Shown piece by piece: positions 51,456-59,230 of a stretch of DNA of 64,000 nt. Each line of letters opens with the position of its first letter. Position 1 is the first letter of the stretch. Under the pieces are notes generated by a model, which worked only from the letters and a program-made list of their open reading frames with translations, searched no databases and was not told the DNA's origin. A program made the position numbers and the translations under genes. The stretch lies in the NCBI GenBank assembly GCA_947474365.1, contig CANJIU010000042.1, positions 1 to 64,000 on the forward strand, read 5' to 3'. This DNA comes from Opitutia bacterium (GTDB taxonomy: Bacteria; Verrucomicrobiota; Verrucomicrobiia; Opitutales; Opitutaceae).

Positions 51456-54368
51456 ATGAAGCATCCCCTGTTCATCGCCCTTTTTGTCGCATTCGCCCTG
51501 AAGATGGGGGCCAATCCAATTCGCGTGCTCTATCTCGGCACCGAGGATCGCAGCGCGCGCATGACCTGCCATGCCCTGATGCGCGACCTGGGGCGCGATG
51601 CGATCTGGTTCGATTACCTCTCCGATCCCAAGGCCGCCACGCCGCGGTTCGTCGCCACGTTTGACGTCGTCGTGCTCGATGCCCCGGCGGAGACGTTTGG
51701 CGGCGCCCTTGCCGCGGTGCCCGCCGCGAAGCGCCTTTCAGCCTCCGCGCTCGGCGATTCGGTGACCCCTGATTTCGCCGCCGCCGCCAAGCCGAAGATT
51801 CTCGCCGCAGCCGGCGTGGTGCGCGTGGCCGAATGGGAAAAATTTCTCGCCCAGCGCGAACCGGAGCAACGAGAAGCCCGCCCGACGATCGCGAATTATG
51901 AGAAACGCCCGCAGGCCGTCACGTTTCAGTTTCCGCTCAGCGTGAAGGGCAGCAAGGAGCGCACCCAGGTCGCGCCCGACCTGCGCCTCGAACTCTTCGC
52001 GGGCGAGCCGGATATCAACAAGCCGATTTTCATGGCATGGGACGAACGTGGCCGCCTGTGGATTGCCGAGGCCCGAGACTATCCGCACGACGTGAAACCG
52101 GACGGCATGGGCACCGACAGCATCAAGATCTGCGAAGACACGGACGGCGATGGCCGGGCGGACAAGTTCACGGTCTTTGCCGACCACCTGAATATCCCAA
52201 CGGGCTTCACGTTCGCCAATGGCGGCATCGTGGTCGCGCAACCGCCGCGTTTTCTCTTCCTCAAGGACACCAACGGCGACGACAGGGCCGATGTGCGCAC
52301 GGAAATCATGACCGGCTGGGGTGTGAACGACACGCACGCGCAGGCCAACAATCTTCACTACGGCCTGGACAACTGGCTCTACGGCTGCGTGGGCTATTCG
52401 GGCTTCAAGGGGACCGTCGGCGGGAGAGAGATGCAGTTCCTGCAGGGCACCTACCGATTCAAGGCCGACGGTTCGGCACTCGAATTTCTCCACCAGTTTA
52501 CCAACAACTCCTGGGGGCAAAGCGCCGACGCGTTTGGCGATCAGTTCGGTGGCACGGCCAACAATGCACCGATTTTCTTCGGTGGGATCCCGATGACTAT
52601 CGTCCCCAAGGGCACTAGAGCGATGACGGCCAAACGCATCAACACCGAGGAGAAAACCCACACGATTACGCCTAACTTCCGACAGGTAGACGTGATGGGC
52701 GGCTACACCGCGGCGGCCGGGACTGCGTTCATCTACTCGGATCAGCTTCCGGCGCGCCTGCAGGGCAAGGCGATGGTCTGCGAGCCGACGATGAAGAACA
52801 TCGCTCTGATGGACGTGCGGCGCGAGGGAGCCGGCTACGTCGCAAATGACGGTTTCAATCTGGTGGCGAGCAGCGATGAATGGATGTCGCCCGTCTTCGC
52901 CGAAGTCGGCCCCGACGGCGCCGTGTGGTTCTCCGACTGGCAGAATTACATCATCCAACACAATCCCACCCCAAGTCTCGAACGCGGCGGCTATGCGGCG
53001 AAGACCGGGGTGGGCGGCGCCCACGAAAACCCGCTGCGCGACCACCGCCGCGGGCGCATCTACCGCGTCGTGTGGGATCAGGTAAAACCAGCCGCGATCA
53101 AGACGCTCAAGGGTGCTACGACTGTGCAACTCGTCGCCGCGCTCGGCGATGGTAACCAGTTCTGGCGGCTCACCGCGCAACGCCTACTTGTCGAAGGTCG
53201 GCGAACCGACGCAGTGCCCGCGCTCAGGCAGGCCATAGCCGGTAGCGCGCCACTCACGGCGATACATGCTCTGTGGACCTTACATGGCCTTGGTCAGCTC
53301 GACGATGCCACCCATCGAGCCGGTTTGCTCCATACGGACGCCGCGGTCCGTCGCAACGCCACGCGCGCGCTCGGCACCGATGCCAGGGCGGTGTCACTCT
53401 TCTTCGCATCCGCGGTGGTGAGCGATGCCGACCCGCTGACGAAACTCGCGGCCTTTGTGAAGCTGGCGGAGTTTCCCGCCACGAAACAAATCCAAACGGT
53501 CGTCACCAGCGTCGTGCGCAATCCGGCCAACCAAAGTGACGAGTGGCTCAAGGAAGCGGTCCGCCTGCTCGGCCGGATTCACGGGGCCGCGCTCTACCGC
53601 GAAGGCCCGAATCTCCTGCCTAATCCGGGATTCGAAACCATCGCCAGCAACGGCCTGCCTGAAGGCTGGGCGCGGCGCGACTACGGCGCGCGCGAAGCGA
53701 ACAAAGACGCCGAGTGGAAGGTCGTGAGCGGTCCGAAGGAGTTTCACGGTGGCCGACAGGCGGTGCGCTGCATCACGCGGGGCGACGCCGACACCAGCCT
53801 GCATGCCGACGTCGCGGTGAAGCCGAATACCGCATATCGGCTCGCAGGTTGGGTTAAGACCCACGCGTTCCAAGGCAAGGTGAGTTTCAACGTTCACGGC
53901 GCCAAAGTCGAAACCGAGACGATCCGGCGACGTGACACCGATTGGACCGAAGTGGAAATTGAATTCAACAGTGGTGACCGCACCACCGCCAGCATCAACG
54001 TGCTCCACGTCGCCAAGGGCGACGCGTTCTTCGACGACGTGCGCTTGGCGGAGCTGATCCCGGTCGAGGACAGCACGAAGCTAGTCGCTGCCGACGCCAA
54101 GCGCGGAGAACAACTCTTTCTAAAACATCCGGCGGCCTGCGTGCTCTGCCATAGCCTCAAGGGCCAGGGCAGCACCGTCGGCCCTGCACTCGACGGCATC
54201 GCGTCGCGCAGCACACCAGACTACATTCGCGAGAGCCTGCTGGAGCCGAGCAAAGTAATCGCGAAGGGCTTCGAGCAATTCAAAGTCTCACCCATGCCAC
54301 CGATGGGAGACATTTTCAGTCCGCAAGAACTCGCCGATATCGAAGCCTTCGTGTTGACTCTGAAATAA
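51456..54368 (+). CDS. PVC-type membrane-bound dehydrogenase-like protein with C-terminal cytochrome c motif
   Basis: A 970-residue exported protein with domains in series. There is a signal peptide (1-19), then a ThuA-like N-terminal segment (I-R-V-L-Y-L-G-T-E). A beta-propeller follows at about 170-540 (W-D-E-R-G-R-L-W-I-A-E-A-R-D-Y-P, D-T-D-G-D-G-R-A-D-K), then HEAT-like helices to about 700. A carbohydrate-binding-like beta sandwich lies near 715-865 (N-L-L-P-N-P-G-F-E). Last is a heme-c site, C-V-L-C-H at 895-899 with P-M-P-P-M-G-D supplying the axial Met. This order is characteristic of Planctomycetes and Verrucomicrobia and is thought to oxidise sugars in the periplasm. The heme domain is short (see findings). 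Gfo/Idh/MocA gene follows. Confidence 0.9.
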   Translation: MKHPLFIALFVAFALKMGANPIRVLYLGTEDRSARMTCHALMRDLGRDAIWFDYLSDPKAATPRFVATFDVVVLDAPAETFGGALAAVPAAKRLSASALGDSVTPDFAAAAKPKILAAAGVVRVAEWEKFLAQREPEQREARPTIANYEKRPQAVTFQFPLSVKGSKERTQVAPDLRLELFAGEPDINKPIFMAWDERGRLWIAEARDYPHDVKPDGMGTDSIKICEDTDGDGRADKFTVFADHLNIPTGFTFANGGIVVAQPPRFLFLKDTNGDDRADVRTEIMTGWGVNDTHAQANNLHYGLDNWLYGCVGYSGFKGTVGGREMQFLQGTYRFKADGSALEFLHQFTNNSWGQSADAFGDQFGGTANNAPIFFGGIPMTIVPKGTRAMTAKRINTEEKTHTITPNFRQVDVMGGYTAAAGTAFIYSDQLPARLQGKAMVCEPTMKNIALMDVRREGAGYVANDGFNLVASSDEWMSPVFAEVGPDGAVWFSDWQNYIIQHNPTPSLERGGYAAKTGVGGAHENPLRDHRRGRIYRVVWDQVKPAAIKTLKGATTVQLVAALGDGNQFWRLTAQRLLVEGRRTDAVPALRQAIAGSAPLTAIHALWTLHGLGQLDDATHRAGLLHTDAAVRRNATRALGTDARAVSLFFASAVVSDADPLTKLAAFVKLAEFPATKQIQTVVTSVVRNPANQSDEWLKEAVRLLGRIHGAALYREGPNLLPNPGFETIASNGLPEGWARRDYGAREANKDAEWKVVSGPKEFHGGRQAVRCITRGDADTSLHADVAVKPNTAYRLAGWVKTHAFQGKVSFNVHGAKVETETIRRRDTDWTEVEIEFNSGDRTTASINVLHVAKGDAFFDDVRLAELIPVEDSTKLVAADAKRGEQLFLKHPAACVLCHSLKGQGSTVGPALDGIASRSTPDYIRESLLEPSKVIAKGFEQFKVSPMPPMGDIFSPQELADIEAFVLTLK

Positions 54369-54454
54369 CCGAATCGCGTCGGCGGACAAACCACAGCGCA
54401 CAGTTTTGCCTTCCGCTCTCAACAATCATCATTCCAATCTTAGCTGACTCCCCC

Positions 54455-55576
54455 ATGCCCAAAAAAATCAACATCGCGATCATCGGACTCGGTTTCGGCG
54501 CCGAATTCATTCCGATTTACCAAGCCCATCCCAACGCCAACCTCGTTGCTGTCTGCCAACGCGACCCAAAGAAACTCAAGGCGATCCAGGATGCGTTTGG
54601 CATCCCGAAGGGCTACACGGACTACGACGAGTTGCTGCGTGATCCGGAAATCGACGCGGTACACATCAACACGCCGATTCCCGATCACGCCGCACAATCG
54701 ATCAAGGCATTGCAGGCCGGCAAGCACGTCGCCTGCACGGTGCCGATGGCTACGTCCGTCGCCGACTGCAGAAAAATTGTCGAGCTCACGAAGAAGACCG
54801 GCCTGCGCTACATGATGATGGAGACGGTCGTCTACGCGCGCGAATACCTGTACATCAAGGAGCTTTATGACCGGGGCGAACTGGGCAAGATCCAGTTCCT
54901 CCAGGCAAGCCACCAACAGGATATGGACGGGTGGCCGAATTACTGGCCCGGCCTTCCGCCGATGTGGTACGCCACCCATTGCGTGGGACCGATGCTTGCC
55001 CTCACAGATGCGGTCGCGGAGTACGTTTCATGTTTCGGCTCCGGCACCGTCCGACCTGAACTCGTCAAACACTACGGTTCTCCGTTTGCGGTGGAAACGG
55101 CACACATCAAGTTCAAGAACTCGGATCTCACGGCGCGGATCATCCGCTCGCTCTTCGACGTCGCGCGCCAATACCGTGAGAGTATCGATGTCTACGGTTC
55201 GAAGAAATCGTTCGAATGGACACTGATCGAACACGAAGCTCATGTTCTGCACACGGCGAAGTTGCCGGAGCACAAGATTCCGAAAAAGATTCAGGTGCCC
55301 GATTACGCCAAGCGGCTGCCCGCGGGCATCCGAAAATTCACGACCAAAGGGGTCTACGATCTTGGCAAGAAGACGCACCTCAGTTTCACGCAGGGCGCGG
55401 GCCATGGCGGGTCGCATCCCCACCTGGCGCACGAGTTCCTGACCGCACTTGTCGAGGGCCGCGAATGCGCACCCAATGCCGTAAAGTCCGCCAACTGGAC
55501 CTGCGTCGGCCTGTGCGCACACGAGTCTGCCCTAGCCGGCGGAAAGATCGTGCGGTTACCCGCCTTTACGCAGTAG
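54455..55576 (+). CDS. Gfo/Idh/MocA-family oxidoreductase
   Basis: A 373-residue NAD(P)-dependent enzyme acting on sugars or inositols. The Rossmann start I-A-I-I-G-L-G-F-G-A-E-F binds the nucleotide. I-N-T-P-I-P-D-H and the G-K-H-V-A-C-T-V-P-M segment occupy the place where most members have E-K-P, and this is altered to T-V-P. H-C-V-G-P lies where the catalytic His is expected. The altered E-K-P could change catalysis or just the sub-family. The ATG at 54455 follows the heme protein after 86 bases, and the pair is often co-located in PVC bacteria. Confidence 0.88.
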   Translation: MPKKINIAIIGLGFGAEFIPIYQAHPNANLVAVCQRDPKKLKAIQDAFGIPKGYTDYDELLRDPEIDAVHINTPIPDHAAQSIKALQAGKHVACTVPMATSVADCRKIVELTKKTGLRYMMMETVVYAREYLYIKELYDRGELGKIQFLQASHQQDMDGWPNYWPGLPPMWYATHCVGPMLALTDAVAEYVSCFGSGTVRPELVKHYGSPFAVETAHIKFKNSDLTARIIRSLFDVARQYRESIDVYGSKKSFEWTLIEHEAHVLHTAKLPEHKIPKKIQVPDYAKRLPAGIRKFTTKGVYDLGKKTHLSFTQGAGHGGSHPHLAHEFLTALVEGRECAPNAVKSANWTCVGLCAHESALAGGKIVRLPAFTQ

Positions 55577-55599
55577 GTTTCTTGCTTGGCAAGAAACCT
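55575..55599 (+). promoter_or_regulatory. Perfect hairpin next to the ABC ATPase start codon
   Basis: aggtttcttgc (55575-55585) and gcaagaaacct (55589-55599) are perfect complements with loop ttg. The hairpin starts within the upstream stop codon and ends one base before the ATG at 55601. Ribosomes finishing the oxidoreductase would melt it, so it could enforce translational coupling. Seen directly; role inferred. Confidence 0.6.
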
Positions 55600-55600
55600 C

Positions 55601-56590
55601 ATGATCGAAGTCACAAACCTCACGCGCGTTTTTCGCACCTACAAAAAGGCCCCCGGCTTTTGGGGCGGCGTGAAGGGCCTTTTCCACCGCGAATTCGAGG
55701 AAACCGCGGCGGCGAAGGATGTCTCGTTCTTGATCGAAGAGGGCGAGTTCGTCGGCTTTCTCGGCCCCAATGGCGCCGGCAAGACAACGACGCTCAAGAT
55801 GCTCTCGGGGCTCATTTTCCCCACCAGCGGAACCGCACGGGTTGCAGGGTATGATCCGACGAAACGCGAAAACGCGTATCGTCGTCTCTTCGCACTCGTC
55901 CTCGGACAGAAAAATCAGCTCTGGTGGGATTTGCCCGCGATCGAATCTTTCAATCTGCTCCGCGCAATCTACGCCATTCCCGAGACTCAGTTTAAGTCGA
56001 CGCTGGACGAGTTGGTGACATTGCTCGATGTCGGCCAAAAGCTGAACGTAATGGTGCGTGAACTTTCGCTCGGGGAACGCATGAAAATGGAGCTGATTGC
56101 CGCCCTGCTCCACCGTCCGCGAGTGTTGTTTCTCGACGAGCCGACGATTGGACTCGATGTGGTTTCGCAAAAGGCGGTGCGTCAATTTTTACGCGACTAC
56201 AACCGCAAGCACCGCGTGACGATCCTGCTGACGAGCCACTACATGGCGGACATCAAGGAGCTTTGCGAGCGCGTCGTCGTGATCCACAAGGGGAAGAAAA
56301 TCTACGACGGTGCGCTTGACCGGCTTGAATCGAGCGGCGGGGCTCGGAAGAAGATCATCACATTTCTGCCCGCCGCCACCGGAAGCGGGGCGTTTCCGGA
56401 ATCTTGGCGGGCGCGTCACGCCACCACCACCACGAGGACACCCGATGGAAAGTTCACGTTGGCCGTCTCTGGCGATGACGTGGTCGCGGTCTCTCAAGAA
56501 ATCCTCAGCACCGGTCCGGTCGCGGACATCACAATTGAGGACGTGCCTTTAGAAGATGTGATTGCTGAACTTTTTAGCGCACAGACGTAG
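55601..56590 (+). CDS. ABC-2 type transporter ATP-binding protein (NatA-like)
   Basis: A 329-residue ATPase of an exporter of the ABC-2 class. Walker A is G-P-N-G-A-G-K-T-T-T, the signature appears as L-S-L-G-E-R-M-K-M-E, Walker B is R-V-L-F-L-D-E-P-T, and the H-loop is L-T-S-H-Y-M. The C-terminal 90 residues are a regulatory tail. The ATG at 55601 is used; a TTG at 55586 lies in a hairpin loop. Such ATPases are normally followed by one or two membrane genes. Here the next gene is on the opposite strand, so no permease partner is in place. Confidence 0.9.
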   Translation: MIEVTNLTRVFRTYKKAPGFWGGVKGLFHREFEETAAAKDVSFLIEEGEFVGFLGPNGAGKTTTLKMLSGLIFPTSGTARVAGYDPTKRENAYRRLFALVLGQKNQLWWDLPAIESFNLLRAIYAIPETQFKSTLDELVTLLDVGQKLNVMVRELSLGERMKMELIAALLHRPRVLFLDEPTIGLDVVSQKAVRQFLRDYNRKHRVTILLTSHYMADIKELCERVVVIHKGKKIYDGALDRLESSGGARKKIITFLPAATGSGAFPESWRARHATTTTRTPDGKFTLAVSGDDVVAVSQEILSTGPVADITIEDVPLEDVIAELFSAQT

Positions 56591-57455
56591 GAGAAAATTG
56601 ACCGATCAGGGAAATCATCGGCTTGGGCACAGACCACGAGGGGCGGAGCTTGGTCATCAGGGAGCAAAGCCCCGCATAAAGGTTCCATGCCGCCCGCTGC
56701 AGTGACTTGCGATCCGATCTAGCGTCGACCCGAACGTGCTTCAGGTCGGAAGCTGAAAGCAACTGCTCGAACCGGCGACCAAGACCGAACGAGGGCAGCG
56801 ATTTCCCTTCGCGCAATCGAAGTTCACGCATCAAACGAAGATTCACCTCAGAAAGCTGGCGATGCAGGGCGTGCTGGGCGGCCAATAATTCGCCTCGTTC
56901 CAATTTCTGTAAAATCCAAAGGAGATCGCAAACAAACAGATTCGCCAGTTGCTCTATGGCTACATCACCCAACCGCACTCCGGGCATTTCTTTCACCACC
57001 CGCGAATAAAATTGGCCCCATTCCGCCTCGCCCTTCAAAAAACGATAACCTGCCCAAAGACACGTAGCCATTTCATTGAGCGCATTCGTCTCCGGAGAAT
57101 TTAAAGCAGAAACGTCCCGCAGAAACGTTCGACGAACGCGTTTAGACCGTGCCAATGGTACAATTACCATGTCAATCTGTCCGCTACTAAACACGACCGT
57201 CAACTTTCGGACCCCGGCAGCTGCAGCCCGTAACGCAGTCCAGCAGACCTGACTCTTGGGGTCGACGCTCGCCCAATCCATTCGTTCCAATCGGCCCGGG
57301 GCCGATGTAACTACATGCAAGTCAAAATCGGACCAATGACCCGTTTTTGAGAACTCCCGCGCGTTCGAACCGAATAATACCACGGACTTCACCGTCCGTT
57401 CGCGATCTAGCAACCGCATAACTGCATCCAACAATGCCTGATGCGTCACACTCAC
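56574..57455 (-). CDS. Nucleotidyltransferase (aminoglycoside 6-adenylyltransferase-like fold)
   Basis: About 293 residues of the Pol-beta nucleotidyltransferase superfamily. The motif V-L-F-G-S-N-A-R-E-F-S-K followed by W-S-D-F-D-L-H-V-V gives the G-S and the two metal Asp residues (about 43 and 45). The third Asp is in G-Q-I-D-M-V-I-V-P (about 95). The C-terminal helices recall ANT(6)-type enzymes in length and pattern, with K-x-W helices. It would transfer a nucleotide to an unknown small molecule or protein. Its GTG start overlaps the stop of the kinase-like gene (57452-57455; a GTG at 57458 is also possible). Its stop overlaps the convergent ABC gene by 17 bases. Confidence 0.82.
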   Translation of the reverse strand: MSVTHQALLDAVMRLLDRERTVKSVVLFGSNAREFSKTGHWSDFDLHVVTSAPGRLERMDWASVDPKSQVCWTALRAAAAGVRKLTVVFSSGQIDMVIVPLARSKRVRRTFLRDVSALNSPETNALNEMATCLWAGYRFLKGEAEWGQFYSRVVKEMPGVRLGDVAIEQLANLFVCDLLWILQKLERGELLAAQHALHRQLSEVNLRLMRELRLREGKSLPSFGLGRRFEQLLSASDLKHVRVDARSDRKSLQRAAWNLYAGLCSLMTKLRPSWSVPKPMISLIGQFSPTSVR

Positions 57456-59230
57456 CACGCGCGCACCGAAAACAAAATTTCGGTGCCCTCCAATCCCGGG
57501 CCAGCGTGAATTTCACCATGATGCAGACGTACAATCTCTTTTGCCAGAAACACCCCAATCCGGCCTTGATTCGGGACGCCCTCGTCCGTCGCCTCTGGTA
57601 GGACACCTTCGAGTTCGAGGTGTTTTCCTTTGAGTGAAAGCAAGGCGGTCACGTCCGTTCCTGTGCCAGTAGACCGCACCTTTAGCCCCAGTTCACGCAT
57701 TCCCTGCTCCGGGCGATTTTCGGCGACGGTCCGAATCAGAGATCTCATGGCAAACTCAAGCAACTTTCGATTTGCCGGCATCACTATCGGATCTGGACCG
57801 ACATCAACTCGAAGCCCCAAAAATTGACCAACATGCTGAGCCACCTCACGTATATCAATCGGCGAAGTATCCGCTTCATGCAGGCTCTGCATAAGCGCAA
57901 GATTGTCATTCAATTCAACGAGCCGATCCACATCTGCCTTCATCGTCTCGATCATCGGGGGCGGAAAGACACGTTCCCCGCTGGCCTGTCGAAATGTTTT
58001 CAACGAAACGAGGGCGTTTCCCAACTCATGACTGAGGGTGATAGCCAGATCTCTCAGAATTCGACGACGATCAGCGCGTTCTCGAACTGCTACGTCGTGA
58101 ACTTCGGCGCTTGCTTCCTCCCAAAATGCCCAAGCCCCACCCGTTTCAGCCACTAACCCCGCACTCGCCCTAAAAGGTTGGCCCGAAGTTGGCGCAACCC
58201 GCATAATCTGCCTTGCGCGTCGCGCCTGCCCGATCAAATCACGTACAACGAGGGGAACATGTCGAGGAGGGTTTTCATCAGGGCCAAGCACGAGAGTACC
58301 CGGCAAGTATTTCGCCCCGATGCTGGCCTGCTCCGCCAGATAACCAAGCCGTGAAACTTGACTGGATTTCGCCAGGAAATGTCGCAGGAGGCGGGCAAAA
58401 AAGACGGCCCGGGTACGATCGGAATCATCGTAGGACTGCCCGTCATCGCGCACCCCCAAGGCGATGAGGCCGAGCAGTCGCCCATTATCATGCACGGGCA
58501 CGAGCAAACGTGCACCCCAAAGCGCGATTCGGTTGCGCACCGCAAGCTCCGCGACCGGGTCAGCGGGACTATCCCAGTTCGTACCGTCGATCACTGCCGG
58601 GTGATTTTCGAAAAACGCAACCAGCGGATCATCCGAACCAAAGTACGACGTACCCCGATCGGCCCGAAACCCATCCGCTTCGCGATTAAAGAATACGGCG
58701 TGGGACGCCCGGAGGAGGTGACGTGAAGCCCGTCGAAATTCGGCGAGCAAACGTTCGCGAGAATCGAGGTTCTCGACCGCGCCCTCCAAAAAATCCCATA
58801 ACTCTGATCCGTCAGAAGGAAGTGCGCGCTGCAAGAGACGAACGGGTTCCGTGCGTCGGGTTTTCTCGGCAAGCATTTCAACCAACGACTGTTTTTCGGC
58901 AATTTCCTCCAGGAGCGGCAACAACTCGCCCAGCCTCACGAGACCCTCGTCGTAGGAGAGATAGGCTTTGGCGCGCCCCGTCATCCGGGCCTGTTCAAAC
59001 GGAAGACTGTGCGGTTCCCCCACAAAAACAGTTGGACACCGCACCAATGAAGGCGGGAGAGAATCTTCGCAGACGGCGTCAAGTATCACAACCGCGGAAT
59101 ATCCCGGAGCGGAACCGGCTGGAAACGAATACCCGGCCATTCGCAGGACGCTGCAGCCCTTGGGGACCTGCCGCTCCCACGCGTGCGCCATCGCGGCATC
59201 ATTGGTTGCTAGGATGACAACGGTTGGCAT
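57452..59230 (-). CDS. Cytosolic histidine-kinase-like protein with degenerate receiver and ATPase domain
   Basis: A 592-residue soluble protein. Residues 1-125 look like a receiver fold (V-V-I-L-A-T-N-D, V-V-I-L-D-A with Asp51, P-T-V-F-V-G) but lack the usual acidic pair and Lys. About 140-290 is a GAF-like domain. The HisKA helix has I-T-L-S-H-E-L-G-N-A-L-V-S-L-K with His401. In the ATPase half the N-box is unrecognisable (A-E-N-R-P-E-Q-G) and the D-x-G-x-G box is missing; only a G-V-F-L-A-K-E-I-V-R-L-H-H-G segment remains. It may accept phosphate from, or pair with, the membrane kinase rather than bind ATP. It overlaps both neighbours (22 bases and 4 bases). Confidence 0.82.
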   Translation of the reverse strand: MPTVVILATNDAAMAHAWERQVPKGCSVLRMAGYSFPAGSAPGYSAVVILDAVCEDSLPPSLVRCPTVFVGEPHSLPFEQARMTGRAKAYLSYDEGLVRLGELLPLLEEIAEKQSLVEMLAEKTRRTEPVRLLQRALPSDGSELWDFLEGAVENLDSRERLLAEFRRASRHLLRASHAVFFNREADGFRADRGTSYFGSDDPLVAFFENHPAVIDGTNWDSPADPVAELAVRNRIALWGARLLVPVHDNGRLLGLIALGVRDDGQSYDDSDRTRAVFFARLLRHFLAKSSQVSRLGYLAEQASIGAKYLPGTLVLGPDENPPRHVPLVVRDLIGQARRARQIMRVAPTSGQPFRASAGLVAETGGAWAFWEEASAEVHDVAVRERADRRRILRDLAITLSHELGNALVSLKTFRQASGERVFPPPMIETMKADVDRLVELNDNLALMQSLHEADTSPIDIREVAQHVGQFLGLRVDVGPDPIVMPANRKLLEFAMRSLIRTVAENRPEQGMRELGLKVRSTGTGTDVTALLSLKGKHLELEGVLPEATDEGVPNQGRIGVFLAKEIVRLHHGEIHAGPGLEGTEILFSVRAW

